NCBI GenBank assembly: GCA_001792895.1
Contig: MARA01000005.1
Location: forward strand, 682,001 to 746,000
Direction of reading: 5' to 3'
Origin: Lentinus brumalis
Taxonomy: Eukaryota; Basidiomycota; Agaricomycetes; Polyporales; Polyporaceae
Length of the DNA stretch: 64,000 nucleotides
Under the pieces are notes generated by a model. That model was not told the origin of the DNA. It did no database searches and saw only the letters and a list, made by a program, of their open reading frames with translations. This document shows positions 59,296-64,000 of this stretch, one piece after another; position 1 is the first letter of the stretch; every line of letters begins with the position of its first letter. The translations under genes and the position numbers were made by a program.

Positions 59296-60867
59296 ATGGA
59301 CGCACTTCACTGTCCCCAGCCCAGTCCCCAGCCCAGTCAACCGAGTCCCGAATCCGAAGTCGAAGCCGAGCCTCACCTCGGTCCGAAGCAAACCATACCC
59401 GTACGTCTCATGAAACCGTTCAACGGCAAGGTACGCGCTCATGCGGCGGCGGCGGCGAGGATTTGACCTAAGCTCATAGTCGGCAGATCAAAGGTTGTAT
59501 AGCCGTATGGGGAGACCAATGGGTATTGAAGAGGCGCAAGAATGCAGCCTTTCAACCACCTTCCCGAAACCCCCGCCAACCACCTCCTCGAAAGCCCCGC
59601 CAACCACCGCCCGCTGCCCGCCGCGGGCAGGTTGTCGAGCATCAGCGGTCGAGTACGCCCATCCTGGTGAGTTCCCCGGCCGGATGCTTTTGCGAACACA
59701 TCTGACGGACCCCCAGCTGGTGTCTTGCCCCACTGTACAGACCGCAAGTCCAGCCCACCAAGGTTATGTCAACACGGCGCATCCGGTACCGTCTCCCCAC
59801 CAGATCCCAATGGCTCAGCGTCGTCTCCCCGTCGACCGCTTTTCCACCTCCATCGCTCCTCATGGAGGACACGGCCCTCCGACCTCTGTCAACCACCCTC
59901 CCCCGCTCACATCCGAGTACGAGGTCTTGCGCACTCGCAGTGCCCATAGCTGGCAGCATCCTGGCGGAGTTCAACACAGCGCTCCTCCTTACCCAGTCTC
60001 ACAGCCCGTTATAGGCGACTCCCGCGTGCAATACGCTAACGAAATCGAACACGGCGCTCCTCCTTACCCAGTCCCACAGCCCGTAATGGGCGACCCCCGC
60101 GTGCAATACGCTGGCGAAGTTCAACACGGCGCTCCTCCTTACCCAGTCCCGCAGCCAATTGTGGGCGACCCTCGTGTGCAATACGCCACGGCGCAGGCTA
60201 GCTACGCTCAACTGAATGGCGTGCTCTCCACCGCGAACCCCTATGGCGTGGACTCCGGTGCCCAACAGGGTACATACGTGCCGACTGTCTCGGCACAACA
60301 TGCTTACAACCACACCGTCATGGAAGCTCCCGACGCGCCGTTGTGGGTGCAGACTGCCACCGACGATCTCCTATACCAGGACGAGTCCACGACCATCTAT
60401 CGGAGCACGGCCCCGGCTGGGCAGTGGGGCGCGAATGTGCACCAACCTTTGCCCGCCCAGGCCAGACAGAGGAGCGTGAACGCGTACCACCCTAACCCCA
60501 TGCAGGCCCGGCAGACTCGGAGGAGCATGCATGCGCATCACCCCTACCCCGCCCAGGCCAGGCAGATGTGCATGAGTGCGCACCACCCTTACCCCGCCCA
60601 GGCCAGACAGAGGACCGTGACTGCGTACCATCCTTCCCCCGTCCAGGTCGGGCAGTGGAGCAAGGATGTGTATCACCCTGTCCCCATCCAGGCCGGGCAC
60701 ATGCCGATGGATGTGTATCACCCTGCCCCGTCCAGACTGGGCACATGCCAGTGGATGCGTATCACCCTGCCCCCGTCCAGGCCGGACACATGGAGGCGTA
60801 TCAACCCTACCCCGCCCAGGTCGATTACCCGGCGGCGACGGCCCAGTTCCCTTATTTTGAAGTGTGA
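59296..60867 (+). CDS. Proline-rich tandem-repeat protein, function unknown
   Basis: Three exons fit in phase: 59296-59430, 59487-59666 and 59717-60867; with one added base the total is 1467 nt (488 aa). I recognise no family. The N-terminus (MDALHCPQPSPQPSQPSPES) leads to a basic segment (GCIAVWGDQWVLKRRKN) and PRQPPP repeats. The last exon holds two arrays: a 25-residue unit with APPYPVPQPV-GDPRVQYA, three times, and a 13-17-residue unit of the form YHPxPxQARQ, about nine times. It ends QFPYFEV. The frame breaks at 60726-60729 (CCCC before GTCCAG); an extra C restores HPAPVQTGHMP and the last repeats. It may be a low-complexity scaffold or wall-associated protein, but no signal peptide is visible. 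Confidence 0.6.
59972..60196 (+). repeat. 75-bp tandem repeat x3 (coding)
   Basis: The block gctcctccttacccagtc recurs at 59981, 60056 and 60131, a perfect 75-bp period that keeps the frame (25 residues). Copies 2 and 3 are nearest to each other. Confidence 0.85.
60436..60830 (+). repeat. ~45-51-bp degenerate tandem repeat x~9 (coding)
   Basis: About nine imperfect units encode Y/HHPxPxQARQ or HPxPxQxGHM. Unit length varies between 13 and 17 residues, with conserved CACCCTnnCCCC cores, a composition prone to replication slippage. Confidence 0.8.
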
Positions 60868-61628
60868 TGCGGTACTAATTCGTCGAACAATGCGCGCTGG
60901 GGTTGACGCGCACCCCGAGCACAAAACCGCGACGCTTGCGTCCCAGGGCGGAACCTGAAATACTGACTACTTATTGTACCTGGCTCTGTTATCAAAAAAT
61001 TCATATGTCTGTGGTCAGCTGTAGTCTCCGAACAATGCATACTTTTTCTCTCTTCCGAACTGCGCGCGCGAAAGCAAAATGACGGCCCCGATCATTGACA
61101 AGCCGACACGCCCCAGGGGTCCTCGAGCGTGCCTCGAGGTCATACCGCTTATATACTTCCATGCTGCTTGTCGGGCACTTTGAGCCGATCCACCGCGCTC
61201 ACTGATAGTCACAACGATGCTCGTACACTACCGCGCTTTGGGCGACAATACGAGGTAACGATTCTCGTCCAAGAGTAGGCCGCAGACGGGAGTCCTTCTC
61301 CGCTGCGGGGTAAGTGCTATTGTCCGCTATCCAAGTCGCAACGAATTCGCCCGCGCGTCGGTCTGCGCGAGGGACTAGGAGCTCGGATTTCACTGTGAGA
61401 GCTTGTCTCCAATTCCGAGTCTGTCATTGACTCTACTTGGTTTGCTACATTGAGACTGCCTGCCATATGCTGCTGAGCGCAGCCCGCCTTGGTCGGGTGG
61501 TTGGGTGGTTGAGTGATCACGTACTTGATCACTAATGACAATGTACAACCACTACATATGAGAGCACCGTTAAGTGAGTATCACAGACATATTGCGGGGA
61601 ACTCTCACCATGCACGTTGAATAGTTCA
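60868..61628. other. Intergenic, nothing recognised
   Basis: No coding frame with motifs, no RNA gene and no TE ends seen. It contains a short direct repeat ggtcgggtggttgggtggttg near 61493. Confidence 0.4.
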
Positions 61629-61965
61629 TCAGTCGCTTCCGTAACCTTCCAAAGCCCCGCCCTCCGGAAGTGCGCCCCACTGCATGTCGATGTCCCTTAA
61701 GATGCTCCTCGCGTCTATCTCCGCGTCCCAGCGGTCTGACGCCTTCCGGACTTGTTCGGCAGTGACCATCGACGTCGGCCTCGCGTTTGAAAGAAGGTAC
61801 ATATCGTATGGGATTTCAGACTCATACCCATACACCCGCTGCACATCCCGGAGCGCGATCAGACGCTTCCCGTTGGGGTGGGGATCACTGTTTTGATTGT
61901 TCCTGCTCGAACAATGAATGAGCCTGAGATTGATAGTGGGCACATGAAGTCGCTCACCGAGCCAT
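61629..61965 (-). CDS. Possible small protein (93 aa) or 3' part of a larger gene
   Basis: Two exons fit: 61965-61958 (ATGGCTCG) and 61902-61629, separated by a 55-nt gtgagc...gcag intron; they sum to 282 nt. The product (MARNNQNSDPHPNGK ... ALEGYGSD) has normal globular amino-acid use, with RLIALRDVQRVYGYESEIPYD and a predicted helix VRKASDRWDAEIDARSILRDID. I do not recognise it. The upstream frame stays open for about ten more codons (SYLKADDHI), so it may be the end of a longer gene whose 5' exons I cannot identify. Confidence 0.4.
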
Positions 61966-62629
61966 GATGTGGTCGTCAGCTTTGAGGTAAGACAATACCT
62001 ACTTATGTTCTGTGTATGATGGACGAAGAGGAGAAGGAGGAGGTTGACATTTCGTCAGTTCGAGCTGCCAGCCAGTGGTGCTGCGGCAGTCAGAGAAGCC
62101 AGAAGCACGCCGGCAGTCGCACGCTCATCAGCAAAATGTCGGAGCGTGAGTTGTACCTTGGCGCCCTTGCCAAGTCTCCGGGCAGGTTGAGAGTGCTGGT
62201 ATGTGCACTCAATCCACGCAATCCCGGGCAATCTGCAGGGCGGTTATACGCACAGCCAATCCTGTGGAAATATTACGAGACTACGCAATGTCGGTGGTTG
62301 GTTTGCGTGTAGTTACAATTTCATGGTCAGCGGCGTGCCAGTGCTTACTCGGTCAGGCCGCTCGAACGGTCGGGCGCGGCACGCGCCGTGTCACCCATCA
62401 TGGGCACGAAGTATATGTCCGGGGGCACATATTTCCTTGTTCTGCCCCTTCAGTTCGGCCCTAGGCCTTTCTCAGTGCACGTAGCAGGCCATCATGCTTC
62501 TTGTTTACAGAGTGAGATGTCTAGAGGTGGCCGCGTGGGTGCATGGAGCAAGCTACACCACAGAAAATTCGCAGATTCGACCACGGAACCCCAAAGTCCA
62601 CGCGGTCACATGATGAACATGGTTTGCCA
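61966..62629. other. Intergenic, nothing recognised
   Basis: Short conflicting frames only. It is the left flank of the MITE at 62638. Confidence 0.4.
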
Positions 62630-62637
62630 GCTATGAC

Positions 62638-63056
62638 AGGACCCCTGAATAAGCGCGCTGAACTTACATCCCGAAACCCCCAAAAATGGGCCCGGAGGGC
62701 CCGCACCGGACCGACTAACATCCCAAACCCCCGAAAAGTACCTCCTCGGACCCATCTATGACCAGAAATGTCGACACGATGGGCTCGGGCAGGTCATAAG
62801 GTACCTAAATTCGTGCGTTTGGCAGCTCAGATACCCAGCTGTGAAACATCGAGGTTACGTTGGGCTATAGAGCTCCCAAAAACGGATAGGCGCCTGGAAG
62901 GCGCCCGAAACTTACATCCTGGGAACCCCCAAAAATGGCCGATTTTGAGGCAACTCATACGCCGATCCCCAAAAAGCGGCCCTCCGGGGGACCCCCAAAA
63001 ATGGCCAAAATGAGGCCGGCCGGGATGTAAGTTCTTAGCGCTCATTCAGGGGTCCT
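62638..63056. mobile_element. MITE with 8-bp target duplication (hAT-like)
   Basis: A 419-bp element with terminal inverted repeats of about 40 bp (AGGACCCCTGAATRAGCGC ... acttacatccc and its complement), flanked by GCTATGAC on both sides (62630-62637 and 63057-63064). It is too short to encode a protein. The interior contains four or five copies of a CCCCCAAAAA-type word and several short GC palindromes. The 8-bp duplication suggests mobilisation by a hAT transposase. Confidence 0.88.
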
Positions 63057-63064
63057 GCTATGAC

Positions 63065-64000
63065 GCACCTTGGAGGCGACAGGCCGGTGCTCTCGTCCTC
63101 ATAAGCTCCACGCCCCGTTCTCAAGGGCTCTCACACTCTTGTCTCTCCCCACCATCTCCCTCATGCATCTTTTGCGCTCCGGTCTTGGCTATACTGTACT
63201 TATGCGTTACGTCGTGCTTCGGATCTCAGCGGGCTTGCTCGCTCTTGTCCCCACACCCATCAGCAGCTAGTACTGAAGCCAGGAGGTCGTCACCAGGTCT
63301 CAACGGCGCGCTTCTTCAAGTAGGAGGCTCAATATAGGAGTCCGAGTACGTCAGACCCATGACCGTCTGCCAGGGCCACAGGTGAGTCCTGTCTCTATTT
63401 TGTAGTCGGCTTGAAGCATGCAGAGGAACGGGATGGTGGGCATATGTGGGTGTATGCGCGATATATGCGAGCCTTACGGTGTGTCGTCTTCAACTCATCC
63501 TATCGCAGACAGGTCGGTGACTGTGTCCAGTCAAGTGACATCCAACATCCTGGAGTACACGCGGCGCACGGCGCCGTCGCACGCTGGGTGAGTTTCCCTC
63601 CATAAAGGTCCAACATCGTACCTCCTCACGATATTTCTCAACGTGATGCAGCACCCCGGGTGCTCGTGGTTGTATGCATAAGGTACATATGACTCTTATC
63701 CAGTCGGTCGTGAGGAGCTGAGGTCTTTCGTTGAGCAGGAGCGCAGCAGACTCCAAGCTAGGGTCTCAACTACTGAGCGCATAGGTACGTGGCATGCCGC
63801 GTTTTTTACCCCTGGCCGTCCCTCATGCTGTATAGTCATCAGGAACGCGGCACATAGACGTGAAGAGGATGCCTGCGAACGGCTAGTAGGACGATGTCGT
63901 TGGGCATGCCAGCTGCAGTTCTCATATGGGCGGCACTTATGTATAGTTGTTTCACTTCGTCTGTAGTACTCGCTTCCAAGTCAATACAGCTGTTTGTTTA
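63065..64000. other. Right edge, nothing recognised
   Basis: Short frames without motifs. A gene continuing past the window edge cannot be excluded. Confidence 0.35.

Noticed and set aside
1..64000. CRISPR arrays, bacterial operons, phage or plasmid modules
   Set aside because: None of the expected repeat-spacer patterns, ribosome-binding sites or prokaryotic genes was seen; spliceosomal introns throughout show a eukaryotic genome.

Overview
The window is nuclear DNA of a filamentous basidiomycete. Its genes are broken by many introns, mostly 50-70 nt with GTRNGT donors, and intergenic spaces are GC-rich with pyrimidine-rich leaders. The gene set (GH47 mannosidase, AP180, glycerol kinase, dynactin p22/p24, NASP/Hif1, Pro2, F-box and DUF4419 proteins) and the TEs (LINE with endonuclease, RT and RNase H; chromodomain Ty3/gypsy) fit an Agaricomycete, probably Polyporales. 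The taxonomic call is inference from protein flavour, not from a search.

Layout. 1-12.5 kb: two near-identical DUF4419 genes form inverted-repeat arms around a tRNA-Gln and a large RING-PH-VWA gene that resembles the Far1/Ste5 mating-pathway scaffolds. 12.8-19.9 kb: a 5'-truncated LINE copy joined head-to-tail to a full-length copy. 20-30.6 kb: a GH47 alpha-mannosidase and an AP180-type clathrin adaptor (divergent pair), then glycerol kinase. 30.6-34.9 kb: no supported gene. 35-48.6 kb: a low-complexity protein, dynactin p22/p24 divergent from NASP/Hif1, gamma-glutamyl phosphate reductase tail-to-tail with NASP, an F-box protein and an AGC-like kinase. 50.5-58.9 kb: a young Ty3/gypsy chromovirus with apparently identical LTRs. 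Its integrase is split by a 2.27-kb foldback element with an 8-bp target duplication. 59-64 kb: a proline-rich repeat protein, a possible 93-aa protein and a 419-bp MITE, also with an 8-bp duplication.

One pattern cuts across the window. At about ten C/G homopolymers in unrelated genes and transposons the reading frame lacks exactly one base, always with the same sign. In five genes, adding those bases makes the summed exon length divisible by three. I read this as homopolymer under-calling in the assembly, so these genes are annotated as probably intact rather than as pseudogenes.

The host genes are mainly housekeeping: endocytosis and glycoprotein processing (AP180, GH47), glycerol and proline metabolism (Gut1, Pro2), microtubule transport and chromatin assembly (dynactin, NASP), plus signalling (Far1-like scaffold, AGC-like kinase). 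They do not form a pathway cluster. The accessory interest lies in the DUF4419 inverted duplication, the LINE tandem and the nested transposons.
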